A stretch of DNA of 64,000 nucleotides from Kiritimatiellia bacterium (GTDB lineage: Bacteria > Verrucomicrobiota > Kiritimatiellia > UBA8416 > JADHWI01), in assembly GCA_030744755.1 (NCBI GenBank), contig JASLPY010000022.1:1-64000 (forward strand), read 5' to 3'. A program made the translations under genes and the position numbers. The notes under the pieces are model-generated. The model saw only the letters and a program-made list of their open reading frames with translations, did no database searches and had not been told where the DNA came from. Positions 20,152 through 29,190 of this stretch are shown piece after piece (position 1 is the first letter of the stretch; each line of letters opens with the position of its first letter).

Positions 20152-21471
20152 ATGCTACCTCAATGGATTATCGCAAAGAAGCGTGACGGGCAAGCCCTGA
20201 CAGAAGAGGAAATCCACTTCTTCATAGAAGGGTACGGAAGCGGCGACATTCCCGACTACCAGATGTCCGCCCTCGCCATGGCCATCTACTTCCAGGACAT
20301 GACTTTCGGCGAAACTGCCGTACTTACCGACACAATGATGAATTCGGGTTCCGTCCTCGACACTTCATCCATAGACGCTCCAACCGCCGATAAGCACTCG
20401 ACGGGTGGCGTGGGCGACAAGGTCTCGCTCATACTTGCGCCGCTGGTCGCCTGCGCGGGAATCGCGGTGCCGATGATCTCCGGCCGCGGGCTGGGAATCA
20501 CCGGGGGCACACTCGACAAGCTCGAATCCATACCCGGATACCGGACCGATCTCTCGACCGACGAGTTCCTGGCGACCATCCGCGAATGCGGTTGCTCGAT
20601 CATTGGGCAGACAGCGGAGCTGGCACCCGTTGACAAGAAGCTCTATGCGCTGCGGGACGTGACAGGAACCGTTCCTTCAATACCCCTGATTACCGCCAGC
20701 ATAATGTCAAAGAAGCTGGCGGAGAACACCGATGCCCTCGTGTTGGATGTCAAGTGGGGCAAAGGCGCGTTTATGAAGACCCTGGAGGATGCCACGCGCC
20801 TGGCCGAGACAATGGTCGAGGTGGGCACGAAGATGGGAAGAAAGATGGCGGCCCTGCTGACTGATATGAACCAGCCGCTGGGGCATACAGCCGGGAACGC
20901 GCTCGAGATTGTGGAGACCATCGAATCCCTGCGTGGCGACGGACCGGAAGATCTCATGACCGTGACCCTTGAACTATCGGCCTGCATGCTGACACTCACG
21001 GATAAGGCGGCGAACCTCGATGAGGCAAGGGACATGCTGCACGGGTTCATTGCCTCGGGAATGGCCCTCGAGAAGTTCAGGACGATGGTACGTTTGCAGG
21101 GGGGCGACCCGGGTATAACCGATGACACGTCCCTCTTGCCGGCGGCCGAGATGCAACGTGATTTCCCGGCGCCCGCATCCGGGTACATCAGCGCCGTCAA
21201 TGCCGAGACGATAGGAAAAGCCTGCATCGTGCTTGGCGCAGGCAGACGCGAAGTGGAAGACAATATCGATCACGCGGTGGGGGTATCCGGATTGGTGAAA
21301 ATCGGACAGGAAGTGAAAGAGGGTGACAAGCTCTTGACCCTGCATTCCAACAACCCTGAGAGGGCCGCGGAAGCGGAGGCAATGCTGGCAAATGCCTTCG
21401 AGATATCCACAGACAGGCCTGATGAGCCCGAACTGATAGCTGCGAGGATATCGGGAGATGACAGATCATGA
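20152..21471 (+). CDS. Pyrimidine-nucleoside (thymidine) phosphorylase
   Basis: ADKHSTGGVGDKVSLILAPLVA; SGRGLGITGGTLDKLESIPG; ASIMSKKLAENTDALVLDVKWGKGAFM. Confidence 0.95.
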   Translation: MLPQWIIAKKRDGQALTEEEIHFFIEGYGSGDIPDYQMSALAMAIYFQDMTFGETAVLTDTMMNSGSVLDTSSIDAPTADKHSTGGVGDKVSLILAPLVACAGIAVPMISGRGLGITGGTLDKLESIPGYRTDLSTDEFLATIRECGCSIIGQTAELAPVDKKLYALRDVTGTVPSIPLITASIMSKKLAENTDALVLDVKWGKGAFMKTLEDATRLAETMVEVGTKMGRKMAALLTDMNQPLGHTAGNALEIVETIESLRGDGPEDLMTVTLELSACMLTLTDKAANLDEARDMLHGFIASGMALEKFRTMVRLQGGDPGITDDTSLLPAAEMQRDFPAPASGYISAVNAETIGKACIVLGAGRREVEDNIDHAVGVSGLVKIGQEVKEGDKLLTLHSNNPERAAEAEAMLANAFEISTDRPDEPELIAARISGDDRS

Positions 21472-21875
21472 ACCGACCCGAAGACATCGACTTGCTTGAG
21501 AAAGCTGCGGCTGCAACCACAAACGCTCACGCGCCCTATTCCGGGTTCCAGGTTGGAGCAGCGGTCGAAACCGACGACGGAACCGTGTTCGTTGGCTGCA
21601 ATGTGGAGAATGCTTCTTATGGACTCACAATGTGCGCGGAACGAACAGCCATATTCAGTGCCGTGGCAGAAGGACATCGCAGTTTCGCACGAATCGCAGT
21701 CGTTGCGTCGGGTGACACACTCCCCTACCCCTGCGGCGCCTGCAGACAGGTTTTATCGGAGTTCTGTGATGACGACATGAAGGTGCTGGTGGCGGCGGCA
21801 GACAACCTGGAGGATTACAAAACGGTAACACTGGGAGACCTTTTGCCTCACGCGTTCAGACTTGAGAAACCGTAG
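21468..21875 (+). CDS. cdd: Cytidine deaminase
   Basis: HAPYSGFQVGAAVE; NVENASYGLTMCAERTAIF; YPCGACRQVLSEF; overlaps the preceding gene's stop. Confidence 0.96.
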   Translation: MNRPEDIDLLEKAAAATTNAHAPYSGFQVGAAVETDDGTVFVGCNVENASYGLTMCAERTAIFSAVAEGHRSFARIAVVASGDTLPYPCGACRQVLSEFCDDDMKVLVAAADNLEDYKTVTLGDLLPHAFRLEKP

Positions 21876-21951
21876 CCGGGAACCATGGCCACCCATGACA
21901 GCACGGAGGCCATCAGTTTTTTTTGGAGATAAGAAGTATCGAGTGCAAAGA

Positions 21952-22019
21952 TGCGGCGGAGGCCCGCCGCACTCCATGCTGGCGCACTCTTATTTGGAGC
22001 GCGGCGGGCCTCCGCCGCA
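21952..22019. repeat. Hairpin with perfect 19-bp arms (TGCGGCGGAGGCCCGCCGC)
   Basis: tgcggcggaggcccgccgc (21952-21970) inverted at 22001-22019. Confidence 0.85.
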
Positions 22020-22058
22020 CAGGGCAACAGGGAGCTACTTCCAAGTAGGGTAGACACA

Positions 22059-23384
22059 ATGGGAAAAACGTTCGTACTCGACACAAATGTGCTTTTACAC
22101 AATGCCGACTGCATTGAGAGTTTTGAAGACAACACCGTAATAATCCCGATGGGAGTGATTGAGGAGCTCGACAGGTTCAAGTCACACAATGATGAACTTG
22201 GGCGAAACGCAAGGCAGGTGATACGCAGGCTGGATGCACTCAGGTCTGAGGGCAACCTTCGCGACGGCGTACCTCTCAACAAGGACGGAGTTCTCAGGAT
22301 CACCTCCGGTGGCGCGAACGGAAAAGAACTGGGGCTCAGCCAGGACGTAACCGATAACCGTATTCTTGTCTCGGCTTACGCGATTCACCAGAAGGGCGAG
22401 CGCGTCATCTTCGTGAGCAAGGATATCAACGCCCGGCTTAAGGCGGATGCTCTCGGTCTTGAGGCCAAGGACTTTGAGAAGGAGAAGATCAATTTTGATG
22501 AACTCTACTCGGGCTATTCAGAAGTAACGGTAGCCAGCGGCGTCATTGATCAGTTCTATAAATCCAAGGTACTCGAACAGGACGGCCTTGGACGGTATCC
22601 CAACGAATTCGTTCTCCTTGTTGACAAGAGCAACAAGAAGCGAACCGCCCTTGGAAGGGCTGTGGCCCCCGGAGCCATAACCCACCTTGAAAGCAAGTAC
22701 GAGCACGCGTGGAACGTGCAGGCACGTAACAAGGAGCAACGCCTTGCAATCGAGTTGCTGATGCACCCGGAAGTACAGATCGTGACCCTCCTCGGCCAGG
22801 CCGGAACGGGCAAGACCCTACTCGCGCTCGCAGCTGCACTCCAGGTGGTGCAGAAAAACCACAGGTATGACCGTATACTGGTTTCCAGGCCGGTGGTTCC
22901 TCTGGGCAAGGACATCGGATATCTTCCGGGTGCAAAGGAAGAAAAGCTCTCGCACTGGATGCAGCCCATTTTCGACAATCTTACCTACCTGCTCAGGGAA
23001 GCTACAACCGGCACGGGGCGAAAGAAGAAAACGCACTCCACGATTCAGTCTCGCATAGAGAAGCTTATGGGCGACAACATTCTCGTGCTGGAAGCCCTGA
23101 CTTATATCAGGGGAAGATCAATACCGCGGCAGTACGTAATAGTCGACGAAGCCCAGAACCTGACCCCACACGAAGTCAAAACGATAATCAGCCGCGCCGG
23201 GGAAGGAACAAAGATGGTTCTGACCGGCGACCCGTACCAGATCGATAACCCATACCTGGATGCATCCAGCAACGGCCTGACCTACGTCGCAGAGCAGTTG
23301 AAGGTGCACAAGGTTCACGGACACGTCACCCTCAGGTCCAGCGAACGCAGCGCCCTCGCCGCAATCGCAGCCGAGTACCTGTAA
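22059..23384 (+). CDS. PIN-PhoH family ATPase
   Basis: MGKTFVLDTNVLLHNADC PIN domain; LGQAGTGKTLLALAA; VDEAQNLTPHEVKTIISRAGEGTKMVLTGDPYQID. Start placed at 22059. Confidence 0.93.
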   Translation: MGKTFVLDTNVLLHNADCIESFEDNTVIIPMGVIEELDRFKSHNDELGRNARQVIRRLDALRSEGNLRDGVPLNKDGVLRITSGGANGKELGLSQDVTDNRILVSAYAIHQKGERVIFVSKDINARLKADALGLEAKDFEKEKINFDELYSGYSEVTVASGVIDQFYKSKVLEQDGLGRYPNEFVLLVDKSNKKRTALGRAVAPGAITHLESKYEHAWNVQARNKEQRLAIELLMHPEVQIVTLLGQAGTGKTLLALAAALQVVQKNHRYDRILVSRPVVPLGKDIGYLPGAKEEKLSHWMQPIFDNLTYLLREATTGTGRKKKTHSTIQSRIEKLMGDNILVLEALTYIRGRSIPRQYVIVDEAQNLTPHEVKTIISRAGEGTKMVLTGDPYQIDNPYLDASSNGLTYVAEQLKVHKVHGHVTLRSSERSALAAIAAEYL

Positions 23385-23432
23385 GAACTTGGCTTGGCCA
23401 GAACGGTTCAGCAAGCACAGCCGTGAAGAAAC

Positions 23433-23516
23433 TGTCATCCTGAGCGTAGCGTAGCGTAGTCGAAGGATCTCGGCTATCAGCAGACCATTAGATCCCTCGG
23501 CAAGCTCGGGATGACA
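23433..23516. repeat. REP-C inverted repeat (TGTCATCCTGAGCGTAG...GGGATGACA)
   Basis: tgtcatcctgag...ggatct / gatccctcggcaagctcgggatgaca; related segments at 11544 and 43520. Confidence 0.75.
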
Positions 23517-23615
23517 TTAACCGGGCAATGAGCGTGTATTTGCAAACTTCAGAGCGACGACGCCTTTACTTTTCGAGAAGAGGATCGTGCTCTGTCGTTG
23601 CTGGATCGTTCCTAT

Positions 23616-24149
23616 TCAGGTGAGAAGTTTGTAGATGGACTCATCCTTCATCTTGATTTCTTCGGGTGACAGGTCCATCAGTTCGTGTGGAAACACGATC
23701 CACCGGTCTGTCTGTCGATAGCAGAAATCCGGGGAGACATCAGTCTGGTTGTGCCCTTCCCTCTGGTACAGGGTTGCTACTTTCACGTGGCCTGTCCTGG
23801 CGCTCAAGATTCGTCTCACTTCCTGGACAGTCCAACCCGTATCGAAAATATCATCCACAACCAACACGCGGCTTTCGCCGTCAATTCGTTCGAGAACGTC
23901 ACCCAGATTGTCGACCGTGACCTTGGTACGCCGGCCTATGCCCGAATAGGATTCCGCCTTGACGACCGCATGGTATGTTTCGATGCCTTTGTAGAGCAGG
24001 AATTCGTGAACAACAATGCCTACGGGAGTTCCCCCCCTCCATAAAACAAGAATCACATCCGGACGATAGCCTGACCTGTAGATCTGATCGGCCAGGCAGA
24101 AGCTGTCACGAACGAGATCGTTAGACTCTATGAACTCCTTATCACTCAT
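23616..24149 (-). CDS. Purine phosphoribosyltransferase family protein
   Basis: VLVVDDIFDTGWTVQEV PRPP-binding motif; LVLWRGGTPVGIVV. Confidence 0.87.
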   Translation of the reverse strand: MSDKEFIESNDLVRDSFCLADQIYRSGYRPDVILVLWRGGTPVGIVVHEFLLYKGIETYHAVVKAESYSGIGRRTKVTVDNLGDVLERIDGESRVLVVDDIFDTGWTVQEVRRILSARTGHVKVATLYQREGHNQTDVSPDFCYRQTDRWIVFPHELMDLSPEEIKMKDESIYKLLT

Positions 24150-24251
24150 TCTGCTCCTTACCGCTCTCTAGAAAGGGAATCAGGAATCACCCCTGTGACA
24201 GTACGTGCGATGCACCAGGATGCCGACAGGTATTTACGACCCATCCGCATG

Positions 24252-24313
24252 GTCCACCTCGTAGCGGTGGACCTACTTCTGTTCTGCAGTACGTCCACCG
24301 CTACGAGGTGGAC
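24252..24313. repeat. Two inverted copies of REP-A
   Basis: GTCCACCTCGTAGCGGTGGAC (24252-24272) and its exact reverse complement GTCCACCGCTACGAGGTGGAC (24293-24313). Confidence 0.9.
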
Positions 24314-24319
24314 GCAATA

Positions 24320-25549
24320 TCAGTTACTCTTAAAGAACACATGCGTGTTCTTCGGGATCGAGTTCTCGTTAATCGCGTCACCTTTCAACATGGTTCCATC
24401 AGTCAGCCGGTAAACTGTCGTCCGCGAATTCCAGGCATCCCCGCAAATATCGAATGCACTCCTGTGTGAGGTTATCCGTCCCCCGTAAATGTAGCCCAGC
24501 AACACTTTTGTGTCGGTCGGCAGCTTCGCAACGTTTCCTGCCCCGATCTCATCTCCACGCCTGATCTTCCCGTCAGGCAGGAAGTAGATAGTGGTTTTCG
24601 CGTTCGCGGCATCTCCGGCGAGCTCCGTGGCTGAGCGGCCATTGCTTCCTGCCGGGCTCGCCGCCGGTTCGACGCTCGGTGGCTTTTGCCCGTACAGCGT
24701 AACAACTGTTCCGGCAGGTATTGCCGTCCAGTCCGATATCTGATTACCGCGGCGCTTTGAACCATCAGGAAAAGTGTACAGAGTGCCCGGGCTCTTGTAC
24801 TTGCCGCCCGCGATATCCCATGCGGAACGTCCCCGTGCGATAACGTTCCCGCCGGATGCCACAGTACCGGAAGAGATTCCGGACGAGATTCGCGCGCTGC
24901 CGAACAGCACGTCTGCGAGGTAGCTGTCGCCAACGGCCAGGCGCCGGGCGCGGACATCGGGATCGTACATTGGCTGACTCGTAAGCCCCAGCTTGAGACG
25001 CACCGTGCGGTCGGCAAAAAACATTCCACAACGTTTCCGGCCGCGATGAGACGACCTGTGCCATCGATTGGGCGCTGCGTACGCGACCATGGAATGCGGA
25101 ATAACGTGATCGTCGGCGAGTTTGTAGATTCGCTGCAGCTCCGCAATCAGCGCTTTTAAGGATCCGTACTGGGACGAGGTCATTGGCTTGTCATGGTAAC
25201 CCACCACCTCTATTCCAATGGAGTAGTTGTCGATGTTGGTCTTTCCGTTCCACATGCTGCGTCCCGCATGGTAGGCGGTCCGCTGCCGGTCGATGATGCG
25301 ATAGATGCTGCCCCCCGTGTCCACGAAATAGTGGCATTCGCCGTTCTTTCGGACCTTGTTCAGGGAGCCCTTCTTCGAGCCCTCGGTGGTATGCAGTATT
25401 ATGTACCAGGTGTGAGGCCGCCGCGGCCTTTCGCGGTTACGCGGACTGAAATAGCTGGTGATCTGAATGCCGGCGGCCAGGTTACAGAAAGCTATCGTTG
25501 CGGCGAGCAACGCCGCTGCAAAATGCAATCTGTTGGTTCGGTACATCAC
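24320..25549 (-). CDS. N-acetylmuramoyl-L-alanine amidase with three C-terminal repeat modules
   Basis: TWYIILHTTEGSKKGS; DNYSIGIEVVGYHD; HVIPHSMV; C-terminal RSAWDIAG / RSATELAG / RSAFDICG modules. Confidence 0.85.
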   Translation of the reverse strand: MMYRTNRLHFAAALLAATIAFCNLAAGIQITSYFSPRNRERPRRPHTWYIILHTTEGSKKGSLNKVRKNGECHYFVDTGGSIYRIIDRQRTAYHAGRSMWNGKTNIDNYSIGIEVVGYHDKPMTSSQYGSLKALIAELQRIYKLADDHVIPHSMVAYAAPNRWHRSSHRGRKRCGMFFADRTVRLKLGLTSQPMYDPDVRARRLAVGDSYLADVLFGSARISSGISSGTVASGGNVIARGRSAWDIAGGKYKSPGTLYTFPDGSKRRGNQISDWTAIPAGTVVTLYGQKPPSVEPAASPAGSNGRSATELAGDAANAKTTIYFLPDGKIRRGDEIGAGNVAKLPTDTKVLLGYIYGGRITSHRSAFDICGDAWNSRTTVYRLTDGTMLKGDAINENSIPKNTHVFFKSN

Positions 25550-27105
25550 TCTCTCACAACCAGGTCGTCCGCCGTCATCTCCGCAGGAACTTCGAGATCC
25601 ATGAGCCTTAGAACTGTAGGCGCGATATCCGCCAGTTTTCCTCGCTCAATCAGCTTCTTGCCGGGCGAGTCGTTTGCCACGTATATGAGTTCAACGGGGC
25701 AGAGTGTGTGGCTTGTCTTGGTCATTTCCGTATCCGGATCGACCATCATTTCGGAATTACCATGGTCGGCGGTTATTAGAATGTGCGCATCAAGCTCAAG
25801 CAGCCTGGAAACGATCTTTCCAACGCACTCGTCCACGATCCCAATAGCCTGCCTTGCCGCGTCGAAGTCACCGGTATGCCCGACCATGTCTCCGTTTGCA
25901 TAGTTCACGGCGATGAAACCGTAGGCGTTGTCTTCCAGCTTATCCAGGAGCGCATCGGTCACGGTGTAGGCTTCCATCTCCGGATGACTGCCGAACATCG
26001 CCGGATCAAAACGGCTGGGGATATCTACCTGGTCCTCACCATCGTAAGGGGTGGTAGACTTGCCGTTGAAGAAGCTCGTGACATGCCGGAACTTCTGGGT
26101 CTCGGCAATCCTGAGTTGCCTCAAGCCGGCATCAGATATCGTCTGACCGAGGAGGTTCTCCATTCCGCCTTCTTCATCCATTGCCCCCATCATGTAATCC
26201 TTGAATGTGTCGTAGTAACGTGTCAGGCCCAGGTATGTTACAGATGGTTTCACCTTGAGCGTCCCCTCGTAGTCGTCTTCCACGAAAGCATAGGTTAGCT
26301 GGATTGCCCTGTCCTGTCGGTAATTGGTGTGAATGACGACATCACCGTCCTCTACACCTGCGTAGTCACCTATGCAGTAGGGGGGAATGTACTCGTCGAA
26401 CATCTCGACGTTGTCGGGGGTCTTGTCGTTCGCGTACGATTCTTCAACGGCTGCGACGGCGCTATCCGCACGCCGGCCTTCCGCGCTGACAATGCAGTGA
26501 TACGCAGTATCGGTGAGTTCCCAGTTCTTTGACCGGTCCATGGCATAGTAGCGCCCCATCGCGGTTCCTATCCGGCAGTTCCCGACTTCGGCCATCACTT
26601 TTTCCAGCTTGGCTATGTACTCAAGTGTGCTGCGCGGCGGGGTATCTCGACCGTCGAGGAAAGGATGAATCGTGATCCGTCCTTCAGCGTACTCGCTCCT
26701 GGCCCTGCGCATGATCTTGAACAGGTGTTCCTCGTGGGCGTGTACGCCTTCGTCCTGTAGCAATCCGAACAAGTGAAGTACGCTTTCGTTCTGCTTCCAG
26801 TTGGCGACAAGGTTGCGCCATTTCTCGACATCGAAAAGCGCGCCCGTCCTCAGCCCATCGTCGATTCTCTTGAGCTCCTGGATCACGATACGCCCGGCTC
26901 CCATGTTCAGGTGCCCCACTTCGCTGGATCCCTGGTAACCGTCCGGAAGGCCCACAGCTTCACCGGAGCATTCCAGCGTGGTCCAGGGGTAATTCTCTTT
27001 ATACGAGTCAGTGTTAGGCGTGTCGGCGGCAGCTACCGCATTTCCTTCAGTTTCCTCACGCAGCCCCCATCCGTCTCGAATTATCAGCGCTACCGGTCGT
27101 CGCAT
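25546..27105 (-). CDS. gpmI: 2,3-bisphosphoglycerate-independent phosphoglycerate mutase
   Basis: PVALIIRDGWGLRE; GSSEVGHLNMGAGRIVIQ; HPFLDGRDTPP; ILITADHGNSEMM; overlaps the amidase start. Confidence 0.96.
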   Translation of the reverse strand: MRRPVALIIRDGWGLREETEGNAVAAADTPNTDSYKENYPWTTLECSGEAVGLPDGYQGSSEVGHLNMGAGRIVIQELKRIDDGLRTGALFDVEKWRNLVANWKQNESVLHLFGLLQDEGVHAHEEHLFKIMRRARSEYAEGRITIHPFLDGRDTPPRSTLEYIAKLEKVMAEVGNCRIGTAMGRYYAMDRSKNWELTDTAYHCIVSAEGRRADSAVAAVEESYANDKTPDNVEMFDEYIPPYCIGDYAGVEDGDVVIHTNYRQDRAIQLTYAFVEDDYEGTLKVKPSVTYLGLTRYYDTFKDYMMGAMDEEGGMENLLGQTISDAGLRQLRIAETQKFRHVTSFFNGKSTTPYDGEDQVDIPSRFDPAMFGSHPEMEAYTVTDALLDKLEDNAYGFIAVNYANGDMVGHTGDFDAARQAIGIVDECVGKIVSRLLELDAHILITADHGNSEMMVDPDTEMTKTSHTLCPVELIYVANDSPGKKLIERGKLADIAPTVLRLMDLEVPAEMTADDLVVRE

Positions 27106-27346
27106 ATCACTATCTTTCTAAAGGTCGTCTTCTGAGTTGCTCAATGTACTCCTGTCCAAGCCGGGAAAGTATCCCATCCCCAACCGGGAAGCAGTATTGA
27201 ATCCGATGCGCCATGTTTCGGCAAGCGTTTTCGCCAGAAGAACCAGAGAACAGGCCTCGGGGCGTTAACTACGGACGTTCGTACTATCACGATTGGAACT
27301 GTTTGTAGTCACGCCCGCAAGGACCGCTCTTTAGAGCCTATTCCCC

Positions 27347-27371
27347 CATCAACCATTAACCATCAACCATT
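27347..27371. repeat. Heptamer array (CATYAAC)n
   Basis: catcaaccattaaccatcaaccatt. Confidence 0.75.
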
Positions 27372-27460
27372 CTCCCCACGAGCCATCTGCGTTGTGAAAC
27401 AGATCAACGGGGGCAGGGTGAAACGGGGGTACCAAATCCTGTTTACCCCACAGCACAAGG

Positions 27461-27608
27461 GGTTAGGCGCTAGGTGTTAGTAGCTAGGATTCTGGAACAG
27501 CGCAAATCGACGCCACGGTTTTGAGTGGGATACGAGGCAGGCATCGCTACGCGGACGGCGGACCTTTCCCGCTAACGCCTAGCGCCTAACCACTAACCAC
27601 TAACCACT
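27461..27608. repeat. Heptamer arrays in inverted orientation
   Basis: ggttaggcgctaggtgttagtagctagg (27461-27488) opposed by gctaacgcctagcgcctaaccactaaccactaaccact (27571-27608). Confidence 0.75.
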
Positions 27609-27635
27609 GCGTTCTGCGCTCACAGCGCAGAACGC
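27609..27635. repeat. Perfect 12-bp hairpin, 3-nt loop
   Basis: gcgttctgcgct cac agcgcagaacgc. Confidence 0.8.
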
Positions 27636-27688
27636 TCCCCACAGTGCGCTCTTGACGAAGCCTGAAGCTCGGACGTACCCTTTCTGCC

Positions 27689-28198
27689 ATGAGAACAATG
27701 GACAGCAAGCGCAAGATCGTTGATCGCGGGGAAATGCCGGACGAACTCCTGAGGCTCCGGGAGACCGGAAAGACCGTGGTCTTTACCAACGGGTGTTTCG
27801 ACATTCTGCATACCGGACACGTGGATTACATAGAGTTTGCCAGGAGCCAGGGCGACGTCCTTATCATAGGCATCAACTCGGATGCATCCGTACGCAGGAA
27901 CAAAGGCGGCAACAGGCCCATTGTGCCGCAGGAAAACAGGGCGAGGGTCTTGGCGGCACTTGAGTCGGTGGACTATGTTGTAGTGTTCGACGAGGACGAA
28001 CCGGCACAACTTGTTGAAGAGCTTCTGCCTGACGTTCTTGTGAAAGGTGCGGACTGGAGCCACTACGTGAGTGGAAGAGAAGCTGTTGAGAAGAATGGCG
28101 GGAAAGTCATTCTGGCAGATCTCACCGAAGGACAGTCTACAACAGGGATTATCGAGACCATTGAGGCTAACTGCCGCGCCGATAATCCGAAGGGCTAA
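27689..28198 (+). CDS. D-glycero-beta-D-manno-heptose-1-phosphate nucleotidyltransferase (RfaE domain II)
   Basis: VVFTNGCFDILHTGHVDYIEFARSQGD; VDYVVVFDEDEPAQLVEELLPDVLVKGADW; EGQSTTGIIETI. Confidence 0.95.
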   Translation: MRTMDSKRKIVDRGEMPDELLRLRETGKTVVFTNGCFDILHTGHVDYIEFARSQGDVLIIGINSDASVRRNKGGNRPIVPQENRARVLAALESVDYVVVFDEDEPAQLVEELLPDVLVKGADWSHYVSGREAVEKNGGKVILADLTEGQSTTGIIETIEANCRADNPKG

Positions 28199-28203
28199 GA
28201 TTC

Positions 28204-29178
28204 ATGACGGATAGCTTCATCGTCACCGGCGGAGCCGGATTCATCGGCAGCAACCTCGTCAAGGCCCTGAACAGACGGGGACACACCGACATCCTGATTG
28301 TTGACAGTCTCGACGCGGCAGGAATGAAGGAGAGAAATATACTCGACCTTGAGTATGCCGGGTACGTGGACAAGAAGGATTTTCGCAATTCATTCCGCTG
28401 CGGCAACACGGCCGCCGTGGGCACCGTTTTTCATCTCGGCGCCTGCAGCTCAACTACCGAGACCAACGAGGAATACCTCAGGGACAACAACTACGGATAT
28501 TCACGTGACTTGTGCGAATGGTCATTGGGCAACGGCTCCCGCTTCATATACGCCTCGAGTGCCGCCACGTACGGTGACGGCTCGCTCGGCTATTCGGATA
28601 GCGACGAAGTAACACCGACGTTGAAACCCCTTAACCTTTATGGCCAGTCAAAGCAGGACTTCGACATGTGGGCTCTCAGGGAGGGCCTGCTGAGCCGGAT
28701 TGCGGGGCTGAAGTACTTCAACGTCTATGGCCCCCGGGAAGACCACAAGGGCGAGATGAGATCCGTCGTAAACAAGGCGTACAAACAGATCGCGGACAGG
28801 GGAGAAATCGGCCTGTTCAAGTCATACCTCGACGATTACGCCGACGGTGAACAGAAGCGCGATTTTGTATACGTGAGAGATGCTGTGGACGTAACGTTGT
28901 TTTTCCATGACAATCCGGGGGCGTCAGGCCTGTTCAACTGCGGGACGGGGGCGGCCAGGACCTGGATAGATCTTGCCAGGGCCATTTTCGCTGCAATGGA
29001 ACGTGAACCCGTGATACACTTTATAGAAATGCCGGAGAGTATAAGGGACAAGTATCAGTACTTCACGCAGTCAGAAACCGAGAAGTTGCGTTCGGCCGGG
29101 TTTTCAGCGCCTTTTACATCGATCGAAGATGGCGTCCTTGATTACGTGCAATCTTGCCTATCACTGAAGAAAGACTAG
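28204..29178 (+). CDS. hldD: ADP-L-glycero-D-manno-heptose-6-epimerase
   Basis: FIVTGGAGFIGSNLVKALN; FHLGACSSTTETN; YASSAATYGDG; LKYFNVYGPREDHKGEMRSV; immediately follows the heptose nucleotidyltransferase. Confidence 0.96.
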   Translation: MTDSFIVTGGAGFIGSNLVKALNRRGHTDILIVDSLDAAGMKERNILDLEYAGYVDKKDFRNSFRCGNTAAVGTVFHLGACSSTTETNEEYLRDNNYGYSRDLCEWSLGNGSRFIYASSAATYGDGSLGYSDSDEVTPTLKPLNLYGQSKQDFDMWALREGLLSRIAGLKYFNVYGPREDHKGEMRSVVNKAYKQIADRGEIGLFKSYLDDYADGEQKRDFVYVRDAVDVTLFFHDNPGASGLFNCGTGAARTWIDLARAIFAAMEREPVIHFIEMPESIRDKYQYFTQSETEKLRSAGFSAPFTSIEDGVLDYVQSCLSLKKD

Positions 29179-29190
29179 GAATCTGGAGAC

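Noticed and set aside
21951-22058. N-terminal extension of the PhoH protein
   Set aside because: Extension is translated from a perfect hairpin repeat; MGKTFVLDTNVLLH at 22059 is the standard PIN-domain start
27347-27608. Possible CRISPR-like array
   Set aside because: Repeat unit is 7 nt with no unique spacers and no cas genes in the window
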